NCBI GenBank assembly: GCA_964019155.1
Contig: OZ025243.1
Span: 84,207,083-84,271,082 of the forward strand
DNA from: Osedax fenrisi
Lineage: Eukaryota > Annelida > Polychaeta > Sabellida > Siboglinidae
Reading direction: 5' to 3'
Length of the DNA: 64,000 nt
The translations under genes were made by a program, and so were the position numbers. The notes beneath the pieces are model-generated. The model did no database searches. It had not been told where the DNA came from and saw nothing but the letters and a program-made list of their open reading frames with translations. Positions 26,367 through 39,059 of this stretch are shown here, in pieces (position 1 is the first letter of the stretch; each line of letters starts with the position of its first letter).

Positions 26367-26739
26367 TTATATTTTTAATTTTCTTTTATTGTTTCGTAAG
26401 AAATTTTCTATTATGTCTAATATCCTACCCTCAATTTCATAAGAACAAGCTTCTATAAATAAAAATAATGTATTATAATAAATTATAATAAAAAATAGTA
26501 GTAAATAAACCTTGAATCATTGCACAACAATTAGTGCCGACGAATTTTAATGATCCTCTTGAGCCAGATTTGCTAAAGTTAGCCCATACATCTTCGGTTG
26601 CAATAGCTACCATCATCCTCGTAATATTCCTGCTCGTGTTTCCCCCGTACATTTTCTTAAAATAAGCCACCTATAATTGATATATAAATATTTTAATTTC
26701 AAAGTGATATCAATTATTACCTATATTATATAGGCTATA

Positions 26740-26790
<51 letters not shown>

Positions 26791-29700
26791 ATATCTATAT
26801 ATATATCTATACTATAATAGCGAAGTTGTCTGTATGTGTGTGTGTTGTTGTTAAAGTATTTATTTAAGCACATCATTAATAATTATAATTCTATAATGTG
26901 GATCTAACAATATATATCACATATAGATAAAAATAGCGAATGTATACATTATATATATATATTATATATATATATATAATTCGCACGATAATTTTACGAA
27001 TAAACGAACATCAATGAGATAAGAAATTTTTTTAATTTCTTTTTAAAGATATTAATTGATATATTATTATTTCTAAGTTGCGAGGGTAGTTTATTCCATC
27101 TAATTGTTGATGCAGATCTGAATTTTCTCCTTTCGTATTTGATATAATGGGTAATCGGTTGGTGTAGTTTAGTGGAATTGTTATTACGTAAAAGTCTAGT
27201 GTTTGGTTTATGTTTTATTTTGTTTCGTAAATTATAGGGTAAGTTATACATGGTCAATCAATATATGTCAATTTTTTTTAAGGTTTAATGATTAATTAAG
27301 CCATCACCCATATGCATTTGGTCATATTTATAATATTCGTATTTGTTTACATACAATTTATTTAAATTTGTTAAATAATATACATTTTAACATATAATTC
27401 CTTAACGTCCATAATAAGTTATTATGATTAAATGTTTATCAATTTCTGGTTTTATTCTTTGGAATGAATTTGATTTAATTATCAAAAATTCAATTACTTA
27501 TAGTATTTTTAAAAATAAGTAAAAAAATGTATATAAGTAAATATTGATTCATCATATATATTCATTCATTATCTAGTTTACTTCATTTAAGAAACATATA
27601 TCGGAGACATGAGCCAGCTCTAACAAGTGAACGCCTTATCCTGATATTGAAGATATTATTTATTTATTATGCTATTATTATATTACTATAAATGTATTAT
27701 TATTTGTTATTGTTCGATTATAATTTTATATATTTTAAATTATTTTCGTCTTGTTTCTTATAGTACTCTTGTCTTATGTGTATGTAACGCTATTCATAGC
27801 ATGCACACATGACAGTTAATTCGTCCTTATTACGGTTTTCTAAAGTAGAAATATATTATACACCAATAAAATCCTTTTGGACTAATATACCAAGCCATGT
27901 AACCGATAAAGGCCATTAGGGCATGCCATATGTGCATGTTGTGAGTAGATATTTGACGCATGTGAGATTAGAACTATTTGATTAATGTAATTTAATTTCA
28001 TTATATATTATTATAGTTATGTTATTATCATATTTCATGTGTGTTTGTTCTTTAATTCTTATATATTTGTGTGTGGAATCCTTTATCTTAAGCATATTAC
28101 TAATAAGGGTTCCTTGAGAGTGAGAGAAAGAGATAGTGAGTGAGTGAGTGAGAGAATGATATTGTGAATGAGAATGTGAGTGAGAGATTGAGAGAATGAG
28201 ATTGTGAGGGAGAGTGATAGTGAGAGAGTGAGTGAGAATGATTGAGATGGAGAGATAGATTATATAATGTGAATATTTTATTTAATAATCTATGGTGGAT
28301 TAACAACATTTATTATAATATAATTTGGTAAGCGTATACAATTTATGAAAATATATTTAAACGAAATAATTATAATTCATCAATGGAAACGCCGGTTACA
28401 ACGCTCTCTAGTATTCATAGTTTAAACTAATATAAAAAGAATATTTATACATTCAAGCTGAATTTAGCTCAACAATGGTATTATTTATATATATATATAT
28501 ATATATTAAATTAAATAAGTTGATTAAATAAGTAATTTAAACCTTCCCAGAATTATCATTTTCCAAAATCCTCTCAAATTCATAGAATTCCTTCATGGAT
28601 TCGATTTTTGTATGTAGTGTTACTCCGACTTGAAATTCGCCATTTGGCGTAAATGTGGAAAGCAAGTCGATTATCCGTTGTACATTGACTTCTACTATTA
28701 TCAAAATATAAATGTTAGTCCTAAATATTAATTAATAACGCTAGTGTTATATAGTATTATAAATTACCCTAATTATTGGTGATGGTAATTTGTAACTTAT
28801 TCATTATATGATTAATAGATATGATGATTACATTTAATATACATAATTATTTTCTAATAATTATATTTTAATTTGAGATATCATATACAATACAAGTCAT
28901 ACTAACAGCCATTGATGGCCGCTTTCATCTCTCGTTGATCTTGTTGAAGCGTGTCTATCTCTATAAATATATGTTAGAATGTGAACGTGTGTCATATAAT
29001 TTGTATATATTATATATATATATATAATTATATTATATATATAATATATCTAATATGTAATTTTGTTAATACAATTGTATAGTTGCTAATATATCATCTA
29101 ATTTTCTTAAAAACACGATTTGGAAAGAGCAATTATAATACGTATATACACATGGGGTATTTATTTAATATTATCTTTTTTATATATTTATAAAATATTA
29201 CTAATTATCTAGTATATTATGTATTCATCTATTTAAATAAAAGTTATTTATTAAGATAACATACAACATGTTACCAATATTAGTAGTATATATATTAATA
29301 TGGATTTAAATGTAATTGACTGACGTTCTTCTATTGACGAAGATCCTGCTGGCGAAGGTTCTTCTTCTGATGCGACCTGAATTACGTCTTCATAATCATC
29401 TTCATTATAATAATGAAATTAAAAACAATAAGAACGATACTTGTAAATTAAATACAATTAAAAATTAAATTAAATTGTATACAATTAAACAATTATATAA
29501 TAATAATTATAATTAAATATGTATATTTCCATGAAATATGTATATTTCCATGAAATAGTAATATTATATATTCATGAGTTAAAAAAATTCATAATACTAT
29601 CAAAATATTTTATATTATTGTATTATTATATCAGTAATTACCTTCATTATGTATGTTCTTGCTTTTAAAAATATTCAATTTTTGTTTCGCTTCTTGGTAT

Positions 29701-30020
29701 GTATCTATAAAATGAAAATTAACAATAATATATTTCGAAAGTTACTAATCAGTACTTACCATAGCTTCCCTTTATCCTTATTAAATATTTTGGCCACGCA
29801 CTATCCTTCATAGCCCCATTCATCGACATCATTTTTCCGTTATTTTTTGGCCAAGAACAATACACCACCTAACAAATGTTGAGATATTAAACAAGAAATA
29901 TACTTACATTTATCAAATTAAACACAAAACTATACTTACATCATCGTTATCTTCACACCAAGTCGAGGGAACAACATCATAGGATCCCTCCATCATAAAC
30001 TTGATAACGACAAACTGCAT
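26367..30020 (-). CDS. DUF4806-like protein, complete eight-exon gene, 259 aa
   Basis: Exons 30020-29940, 29868-29760, 29704-29642, 29399-29325, 28960-28907, 28694-28543, 26670-26511 and 26452-26367 join in phase from ATG to TAA. The N-terminus has the pattern VVIKFMMEGSYDVVPSTWC (residues 4-22). It continues YCSWPKN and SAWPKYLIRIKGSYDTYQEA, a module often seen before DUF4806 in insect proteins. Residues 105-127 are a charged possible coiled coil. Residues 170-255 (ESMKEFYEFERILEND, then YGGNTSRNITRMMVAIATED, WANFSKSGSRG) match the DUF4806 layout: a Gly-Gly-x-N start, a helix, then an x-x-x-S-x-S-G-x-R-G turn. Function is unknown; such genes are often multi-copy in insects. Exon 4 has a poor polypyrimidine tract. 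The 1.9-kb intron 6 holds LINE debris and microsatellites. The length agrees with intact family members from memory only. Confidence 0.85.
26743..26812. repeat. (TA)n/(TATC)n microsatellite
   Basis: A long TA tract with a few TATC interruptions, within intron 6 of the DUF4806-like gene. Confidence 0.85.
26994..27257 (-). pseudogene. non-LTR retrotransposon ORF2 C-terminus, 5'-truncated
   Basis: 87 residues reading YNLRNKIKHKPNTRLLRNN and then RRKFRSASTIRWNKLPSQLR, ending FKKKLKKFLISL. This N-LRNK...WN-LP pattern is the usual end of reverse transcriptase ORFs of several LINE clades. It lacks everything upstream, as 5' truncation would give. It sits in an intron of the DUF4806-like gene, on the same strand. 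Confidence 0.7.
28106..28260 (+). repeat. GA-rich purine tract, about 150 bp
   Basis: Degenerate GAGTGAGAGA repeats make one strand almost all purine with scattered T. An open frame of His/Ser/Leu on the complement is a by-product. Confidence 0.8.
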
Positions 30021-30429
30021 TCTTTGAAATATCAATTATATTAGGTTTTATAAATTACCTATTAATAGTAACGTGTAAATATAATTAAATTAAATTGGAT
30101 CGATCCTACAAATTTATATAATTATTATTATCAGATTTTAGGCAATGCCAGGGTAATTATAGAAGCAGTGTTGCTTATCGAGACAATTACCCCTATATAG
30201 AAAATAAAAATATTTTAAAACATAAAAAATAAACTACAATATATAAATATTATATAAAAACATAATTATGATATAAAATACATTATAAATCATAATTGTG
30301 CAAAAAAGCAAATCACAGAAAATAATCATCATTCAAAGGTAAAGTGAATGATTTATTTTTTAATTTAGAATTTTTTAGAATAATAATTTCTGTATCTAAT
30401 TTTGAAACCTTGTGCATATTTAAATGAAC
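30021..30429. other. 5' flank of the DUF4806-like gene
   Basis: AT-rich. It contains a small hairpin at about 30151-30196, with arms AGGGTAATT and AATTACCCC. The promoter of the DUF4806-like gene is expected here, but no motif can be supported. Confidence 0.4.
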
Positions 30430-31192
30430 TTATTAAATGTTAACAACATTATCATCAATTTTAATATTATAATCATAAATAGATGATGAACTATTATAAA
30501 TTCTACATAATTTATACCATGAATAGTCAATGTCAAGACTTTTGTCGTTAGGAAGAACTTGCATGCATTTATTTTTCTTTATATAATAATTATTAGGATA
30601 TAGAGACAAATTTTTATTATTATGATCACGCTTATTTCTATAATTATCATGCCGAATTCTTTCATCGATTTGATTAATGATCAATTTGCTTTAATGTTTG
30701 CTTATTAGCATGGGGTTTAATAATATATTTTAATGTTTGGAGATAATTCTCAAACTTAAAAGCAGACTAATTATTTAATGAACCTCTGAGCAACGCTTCG
30801 TCTCCGAGGTAAAATATAATGTGTATGTAATACAGCAAATGTAGGATCATATAATTTGATATCCTTTTCAACAAAATATTTAATAACAATTTGAACATGA
30901 TTAAATTCTAATTTATTATATAATAACAGACCAATAGCATGATTAAAAACAACAAAATGTTTGTAATATTTAGAACTTAATATGTTTTTTAAAGCAACTT
31001 TTCCTGTCTATAATAAGAACAAACGAAGTTCAGTAGCTCAAGCTAGAAAATGTTCATAAGTTTATTTCAAATAAATAACGAGGTTTTCTAGAAAACAATC
31101 TAGGAATATCTTTAACACTTTCTAATCTTTCATTTATATTTTTAATTGACTGAACTTTAATTTATAAATGGTTGGCATTCTACAGTAGAATT

Positions 31193-32515
31193 CAGGGTTC
31201 TAAAAAAATCCGATTTTTTAAAAAAAATCAAAAAAATCCGATTTATTTGATTTATATCGGATTTTTTTGATTTAAATCGATTTATTTGATTTAAATGCAA
31301 ATAATATTTAAATTGTAAAATAATATAATAAATATATGTTTAATTAATTATAAACATTGAATAAATCATTTTTCTACTGCTAATAGACTTAGAAATTTAA
31401 ATAACTAGTAATGTATATTTAAATTTATAAAATTATATATAAATATTAATTATCTATAAAATTAAGTAAAGATATATAAATAAATAGAATTATATTATAA
31501 TAAAAATGGGATATTGTGTATATCTTGAATTATCTAAATTAATGTATACATTATATTATATGCTGTTGCATAATGCAACATTACATAATTATTATTTAAT
31601 TACTAGTGTTTTGATATTATATTGACCACTTTATTATTTAGAATTATATTCAAATAATTATGCTAAAATTAATGGGATCCCGCACATTTAAAGTGATGCT
31701 AATTTATTTATATTCATATTTTTTTTTATTCCATAATAATACTTATTGTAGTGTTTTTTATTATCTGTAAAAAAATTAGACATGAATTCAGTCTAGAATT
31801 GCATACAAATGTTTTTTTTGATGATAAGATAATGATATTATATACTATTCAATATTACATTTTATGATGTCAAACTTCAAATGGTGTTTTCTCAGAATAA
31901 TTATTTCGCTCTAGGTATGTGCATTCAAACATATAGAACATAAAAACTATTATAATTATAATATTAATTGTTTTTCTTTATATAGAATTTAATTATTTGA
32001 ATAGTAAAATAGAGAGATAATTAATAAAATGTATAGTAGTCATTGTATAAAATGATAATTTCTAGTGAAATACCATAATTGTATTATTGCTAATTTTTAA
32101 TTTTAAATTTTTATTTTCCTATGCATATATATGTTATGAATACAATACAACAAAAATAGGTCAATTGAATGAATATAATATCAGTTCTATTTTTTTAGTG
32201 AACCTATTATTTTCCTATCTATTTATACATGAAATTGCATTTTATGTGCGGGAACCCCTTAATACAAGAAATCAAATATAAACGTTTTTAATAATTATTT
32301 AAATAAATTACTTTATATTAATATATTTTTACATAAATACAAGCTTTGCAGTTTTATTAACTCCCAGTCTATTTCTTAATTTTGAATGCACCAATCTTTT
32401 TTGGATTTTATATAGAAACAAATAAAATTATATCTTTTTCCAATAATGTCTATGATATATATAATTCTTATTTATTTAACATTATACATTTTTCCTTTCA
32501 ATCATAATTTATGAT

Positions 32516-32551
<36 letters not shown>

Positions 32552-32784
32552 CTCATTATTTAAATATTAATGATATAACATAGCCTCATATATCCTTATA
32601 GGAATCATGGGAACACCATCATGAATATAATTATTATATTATAAAAATCATGATCTAATAATTATATAATATACTTTGATTTAAATCGAATAAGAAAAAT
32701 TGATTTAAATCAAAAAAAATATGATTTTTTTAAGCTGATTTAAATCATGATTTAAATCATTTGATTTAAATCATTCGAACCCTG
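31193..32784. mobile_element. hAT-like non-autonomous element, about 1.6 kb
   Basis: The left end is CAGGGTTCTAAAAAAATC and the reverse complement of the right end is CAGGGTTCGAATGATTTAA. Both ends carry arrays of GATTTAAATC or GATTT-type subterminal repeats, as in many hAT elements. It interrupts the transposase-like pseudogene. A clean 8-bp target duplication could not be shown; CAGTAGAATT words flank both sides. It contains the TTAA element at 31669-32262. Confidence 0.6.
31669..32262. mobile_element. TTAA-flanked MITE, copy B (594 bp), nested
   Basis: The left end is TTAATGGGATCCCGCACAT and the reverse complement of the right end is TTAAGGGGTTCCCGCACAT. It shares the interior CTCAGAATAATTATTTCGC, then CTAGGTATGTG, with the copy at 20662-21263. 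It lies within the CAGGGTTC element. Confidence 0.8.
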
Positions 32785-33745
32785 AGTTCAGAACACCAGT
32801 AGAATTTTAGAACCCCAGTAGAATTTCTACTTACAATAAAAAATAAGTTTCTGCATTATACCTAATAATACACAATGCATGTAATCTAATGCAAAACAAC
32901 TTATCATATTAATCGGTTTTAAAGAAAAAGGAGTATTACTTTTCTGATGATCTACAGATGACATATTACGTACATTTTCATCTGTGTGGAGGGTAAAATT
33001 AGTCTGTGGAAATGTATTCCTACCATGTGTTACATTATGCTAACGAACATAAGTAGATTTTGTTTTGCATATATCACAACCATATTTAGCTTTGTACTAA
33101 AAAGTATTTTTTACTAAAGATTTAGCTTGCATATCGCATATAATTCCTTTTAAAGATACTTTATATATCTTATTATTATAGTTAATACCATTATTAATTA
33201 ACTCTTTTAATACATTTATTGTGTCATTTAGAAAATATTAATTATTTGGCTTACCCATGGTTAAAGCTACAGGAAAAACTTGAACTGGGTTCATTTCTAT
33301 AGATAATGAATATGCAAAATTGAAATAGATTTACTACGGAATAAAGGTAAACCGTAAATATTCATCACAAACTTAAATGTAGAAATAATTTCTAATTGAG
33401 ATGAAGAATATTTAGTTTCGAGTACTTTTAACATTTTTTCAATACCTAAATAATAGTATTCTACATTAAATTTAAAAGATATTTGATTACGTCTCTTAGT
33501 TTTTAACAATGATCTACAAGTTATTGATAATTCAGGATGACCATTATCAGTAAGTAATTTTAATAATGCATCTGTATATGGTTTAGATACATCAAAAGTG
33601 ACATTTAAATTGGCTAATATTGATATACAAAATACAAATCGTAAGAGGTACATATTCAAAATATTATTAAATATAATATCATTATTATATGATGTGATAT
33701 GCATAGGTTGTGATAGTGAATATGATATTATTATGCACGAATTAG

Positions 33746-34284
33746 ATAGCTTAATAATTAAACGTTAAACTTGTTTCCAGGTGTATATTATATGCAGCGG
33801 TTGAATGGAGCGCGAGTTATCTTATTACATAGTGTTTATTTAATAAATAAATTCTAGCGAAATGTCAAGATCTACTTCTATTTTCCTATAGTAATGTACT
33901 TTAATTATAGATATTTGCAGTTATATATTATTATGTGCATAAAATATATTATTGATATAGTTTTTAAATTAATCACTAATCTGAAATATAATTATAAAAT
34001 CGAATTAAATACTCCTAATTATAATGTAAATAATGAATTTCATATTTACTGTTAATTTATTATTTATATAACCAGTAATAAAATATAATTAATTTATTTA
34101 CCTAGTTACTAGCTAATATATGATTATATGTATATTAAATAAATTAATTAATTATAGATAAAAAACTTATACTCTATTTGGTTGCAATGGACTAATGGCA
34201 ATTTAATTTTAACATGTATATATATTAAATGAATAATATTTCGATATTTTCTAATGCTTATTGTATATAATATTATAACAATCA

Positions 34285-34330
<46 letters not shown>

Positions 34331-36407
34331 ACAAATAATATCCATCTATGGATGTTGTTCTACAAAAGTAGAATTAGGTTGAGAAGCGGTCATCGCCTAT
34401 ATTTTATATTATAAATTTTAACTGCGCAATAAAACTTTGTACAAATTTAAATGTAAAAGATGTAAAAGTCAGCGCACGCTATATCTATATTTATTTCAAT
34501 ATTTACTAATATCATATGATATATGTGTTAATATCTATATATATATATATATATATAAATCAATAGTATATTTATATAAATAAATACAAGAATATAATTT
34601 ACTATTGATAATTTAAGTTATTTATATTATCATAGTAACTATATTATACATTTTCAGAATTTAAATGATATTTAACTGAAATAAAATTGCCTCTAGTCCT
34701 ACATATCATCTATAATATAATATAGATTTTATATCATATATAATTTAATCATACTTATAATATAGGATCATGTGTACAAGTATACGGATCAAATGGACTT
34801 AAGATATATGGACATCGATGTCATAAAGTCGATCGTGAAGTTAATCGTATATAATATTAGTGTATTATATGTGCAATAACATATTTTAGTGTATTATACC
34901 TATATCTATGTCCGTCGATGGTAGTTAATCGTATATTCTATTATGGTGTATTATACGTAATATAGATTATTATAGTATATTTATCCATATCCATATATCG
35001 TAAAGTTTATATTATATGCGATTATAGTGTATTATACCTACATCTATGTCTGTATAATATAATTAAAGGATCATATGTACAGTGTACAATGTACACTGTA
35101 TATTGTACACGTAATATAGACATCCTTCATATATATACTAAATATGTTATTTTTAATATAAGATTTTTAATATCCATCATATAAGTTCTATAATATATTG
35201 ATTTGAAATTAACTTACATAATATTAACTATAATGAATTTATCGCAACTAATTCTAGTTTTATATTAAAATATTCTGTAATAATCAGAAAACTAGGTAGG
35301 AATAATACATACATTCTTACAAAACTTCACAATGATGTTGATATTATACATGTCAGGTAATGAAATTGAAGTTTGATAGAAATATATTTCATATAATACA
35401 CTATAATAGCATATACGATTGACTACGATCGACTGACATCGATGACTGTCAATCCGTATACTTGTACACATGGTCCTCTTTAAAACATTACGAGTATGAT
35501 TAGATTATATTCTATAAATGATGTGTGAGACTATAGTATCTACACCTCTATAGAGGAAATTTTATTTCTGTTAATATTATTTTAATTCTGAAGATGTACA
35601 TTGTACAATATTTATACTATGATGATATAATTAACTTATAGATTATATTATTGTATTTATTTATATAAATATATATATTAACACATATTTAATATAGTAT
35701 TTAATAACTATTTAAATATAAATATGGATGGATATTATTCAATGAATATATATATTTATATATTATATGATTATTATAATAATACATACAAGTAGCTATA
35801 ATATTGAAATAATATTTATTTAATATATACACATATTACAATACAATTTCCATTAGTCCATAGCGACCAAGTGTCCAAAGCTGACCATATATATTATATG
35901 TGTGTCATATGTAACAAATTTGTTTAATATAAATATATTTATATAGATAACGTTCCATTATAATCATATATTAGCCAGTAACTCTAGTTAAATAAATAAA
36001 TTATATTAAATTTATTAATATAATGCATTCAATGGTTATATAAATAATATTTCTTAAAATTATTAACCAACAGTAAATATGAAATTCACTATTTACATTA
36101 CAATAAGGAGTATTTAATTTGATATTATAATTATATTTAAGATTTATTAAAAACTATATAAATAATATAATATATTATCATAATAGGTAATATAAATATA
36201 AAAATATCTACAATTAAAGTTCATTATTATATCATATAGTATATGAATTAGACTTGGAGCTGGACATGTCGACATGGAAAATGCAGTTTATTTATTAAAT
36301 AAAAACAACATAATAATCCAGATAATAATAAGACTCGCCCGTCAAACACCCACAATCACCCTACGCCTATTTACATATGGGAACAAATTTATTATTAAGA
36401 AGCCTAC
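33746..36407. repeat. large imperfect inverted repeat, arms over 1 kb
   Basis: The left arm, about 33746-34880, pairs with the right arm, about 36407-35365, around roughly 480 bp. Matching blocks in order are TTTATTTAATAAATAAA, CTTTAATT-TAGATATTT, ATATAGTTTTTAA, AATTAAATACTCCT, TGAATTTCATATTTACTGTT, ATTATTTATATAACCA, CTAATATATGATTATA, TTTATATAAATAAATACAA, CATGTGTACAAGTATACGGA, CATCGATGTCA, GTCGATCGT and AATCGTATAT. Arms appear 80-90 percent alike by eye, with indels; the left arm carries an extra (TA)n. Near the middle lies a perfect palindrome, TACAGTGTACA-A-TGTACACTGTA (35078-35100). It could be a giant foldback element or an inverted duplication. Confidence 0.75.
34290..34328. repeat. (TA)n microsatellite
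   Basis: About 19 TA units within the left arm of the large inverted repeat, absent from the matching position of the right arm. Confidence 0.9.
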
Positions 36408-37340
36408 ATTGTGTATACTAAATAAAATATTTACTAGCATGGCCTATGTTTGACAATTATGTCCGTATTTTAAAAAAATGGTAATTTTCAATGGGGGTAA
36501 TTTTTAAATACAACATTATATAACGATTATAACGGTTATACACTTTAAATAATAATTATTTATTATCGGCCATTGACGAATTATAAATAAATAGAGTATT
36601 ATTGTATCACTAAATATGTATCATTAACTATTTATTCATATTAATTAATATATATAAATATACACTATAGTTTATATATATAATGATAAATGTACAAATC
36701 TTATATTTTATATGCGGTTATTTAAAAGTTTAGGTTACCTCTTATATATGTTTGGATAATTTTCGAAAGGAAAACAATTATACAAATCTTTGATTTAACA
36801 ATATACAGTAGATGGTAAAATTATACAATTTTAGATTGCTTTCATAAATACTTCATAACATTCATTATAACTTATAATTTATAAGTAATATATGTTTTAA
36901 TGTAACATAATTATAAGTAACATAATTTTATATATGATGTATTAGGTTGTATCATTGATTAATAATACAATATCATACATATATATATATATATATATAT
37001 AATATGATAATTTAAAATCTATGAAAATTAATTTGCACTTCAATTTATATAATACAAATACATGCATATATTATTAATACATTATACAATAGTATACATT
37101 AATACTATTTTATTATACCTACTTGAGATTATTAGTGATATATATCACTATCACTATCATATATATATATATATTACTATACATTACCCTTACCGTGTCT
37201 AGCTTGCTCGGCAGTTTTAGAATATATTCCTCCACCCATCTCTATGTTGACGACACATAATTTTACAACATAATCATCAATCGGAAAATTTAAAAATAAT
37301 TAAATATAATATTATCATGCGAAAGGATTGTACGAAATAG
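36408..37340. other. AT-rich intergenic region
   Basis: Nothing coding seen. A (TA)n tract lies at about 36979-37001. Confidence 0.45.
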
Positions 37341-37349
37341 ATGAGATAA

Positions 37350-37570
37350 ATCCATGTTGATCTCAGTTTAAAAAAATACCTTGGATTAAACTGTGATATA
37401 ATGATCCAAGTTTCAACTAGTTAAATATGGATCAGATATATCAAAGTTGATCTCAATTTGAAAAAAAATAACTTGGCTTAAACTAGAATATAATGATCCA
37501 AGTTACAACTAGTTAACTATCGATCAGTTACATCCAAGTTGATCTCAGTTTAAAAAATAACTTGTATTAA
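37350..37570 (+). repeat. tandem repeat, about 80-bp unit, nearly three copies
   Basis: Each unit contains GTTGATCTCAGTTTAAAA, ACTTGG-TTAAACT, ATAATGATCCAAGTT, CAACTAGTTAA and GGATCAG-TA. Copies begin near 37352, 37446 and 37528; the last is truncated. Confidence 0.8.
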
Positions 37571-39059
37571 ACTGGTATATACCTACATATACATACATAT
37601 ACCTATGTAAAAGTGGAAATACTATAATAATTATAATTATAATTATAATAACATCTTATATTATACATCAAATAAAGAAAACGGTTTTCTTATATCAAAT
37701 CGATTAACGTAGATTATAAATCGGATCGAAGAAATACAATCTCTGGTAGGAAGAACCTACTTGTGGAAGATATTAAGAAACAATCTGTAGGATTAAAATA
37801 CCCAAACAATATATATATGAATATATGGAATTTATATGTATCCTTATGGAAACTAATGATAATATTAATTTTGTTTGTAAAGTATATTCAAATTTACGTC
37901 CTTTATATGACCTCGATAATTTACTTCGATTTTTTTGGATATATTAGGAAAAAACATAGGGAAACCTATCCGGATTTTTAAATTCAAATTTATTAAAATT
38001 TATCTGGATTTTTTTGGATATATTTTAAATTTTTTTTTCAACTATTAGTCATATACATACATATATGGCGCTATATATAGCGCCTATAGGGCACAACAAT
38101 ATTTCCATAGGTAATTATATGTAATTATGATTGTACAATTTATATTTAGTAAAGTTAAATGAATACATAGTCATCCAAGTTTAATAAATAACCTACTATA
38201 TAGGTATTATAAATATAATTAATAGTAATATATTGAATATTTAAGTAGGTAACCTATATATGCGTATTGAATAGGTGCATAGATGTTTATTTATTCTTAT
38301 ACGATATCTCCGTATTTTTTTTTTTTACATGTGCTTATTTAGACATTTTAAATAATATCTATACGTATCACAATATTCTATATGTTAAATGAACGACATA
38401 CAATATATTAGTATATACTTGTATATATTCTATATATATATATATGAATACTCATTACATTAATTTACATATTTGAATATTAGAATATTTGAATATTTAC
38501 AGTACCTAGGACCTACATGTCATTTATATTTGAATATTTGAATATTTAATTATCTTTGAGAAGTTAGCCACGCCATATAAAATATGAAAATTATCGCGGC
38601 AGCTAGATTCAAGTTTAACCTTAAATGCGAAATTTTTATTCGAATCCAATCTGGATCTAATCCGTATCAAATAATTATTAAAAAAAATTGAGATTATATA
38701 ATCTCAAATATAATATATATTCGTATATTATAAAATTATATAAATATATAATAACATTCATTTATAAAACAGCAACCTTTGTATATTGTAAATATACAGA
38801 GTTTGCGGATCTTCTGGATCTAATGAGGATTGAAAAATTATGTGTTTCCTGGGTAGGCGAATACAATTAAATAATAATTCGTTACGCTTTTATGATATTT
38901 AATTCGTTATTATCACAAAATATATTGTAGTAATATAGTAATATACGCAGAAGATTTATGATCCAATTAAATTATAATTAATCTATATATAATAGGATTA
39001 GCGAACTTCACTTAGTAGTCGAGAATTGCATAGTTGAATGTACTCCTATATTGTATGTC
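37571..39059. other. AT-rich region with scattered short motifs
   Basis: A perfect 18-bp palindrome, GGCGCTATATATAGCGCC, lies at 38067-38084. TTTGAATATTTGAATATTT words recur at 38472-38550. The open frames 37763-37981 and 38688-38870 show no recognisable domain. Confidence 0.4.

Larger units (their letters stand above)
30430..33704 (-). pseudogene. decayed transposase-like gene, interrupted by nested elements
   Basis: Minus-strand fragments in order. 33704-33297 reads SKPYTDALLKLLTDNGHPEL, then LLKTKRRNQI and IYGLPLFRS. About 33300-32820, with frameshifts and stops, reads IEMNPVQVFPVAL, NDTINVLKELINNGI, VSLKGIICDMQAKSLVKNTF, GCDIC, SVDHQK, then INMISCFALDYMHCVLLGIM. About 31190-30780 reads IPRLFSRKPRYLFEI and further frames. 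30790-30430 reads YIIKPHANKQTLKQI and SWYKLCRIYN. This order matches a transposase-like family found as uncharacterised proteins in insects and cnidarians: IDGLPLFKS, then ICDAPA, then a CxxC, then DYMHxxxLGVMKK, then RKPRSL. Superfamily assignment is uncertain (CACTA-like or related). Several stops and shifts show it is dead. The insertion at 31193-32784 splits it between the LGIM and RKPR blocks. Confidence 0.65.

Noticed and set aside
28100..28309. His/Ser/Leu-rich frame on the minus strand
   Set aside because: A by-product of the GA-rich simple repeat on the other strand.
31193..32784. 8-bp target site duplication expected for a hAT element
   Set aside because: The flanks both contain AGTAGAATT-like words but do not align as an exact 8-bp duplication, so the hAT call rests on the ends only.
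37763..37981. 72-residue frame starting MEDIKKQSVGL
   Set aside because: Only the first 15 residues look protein-like. The rest is AT-rich translation with no domain and no splice support.
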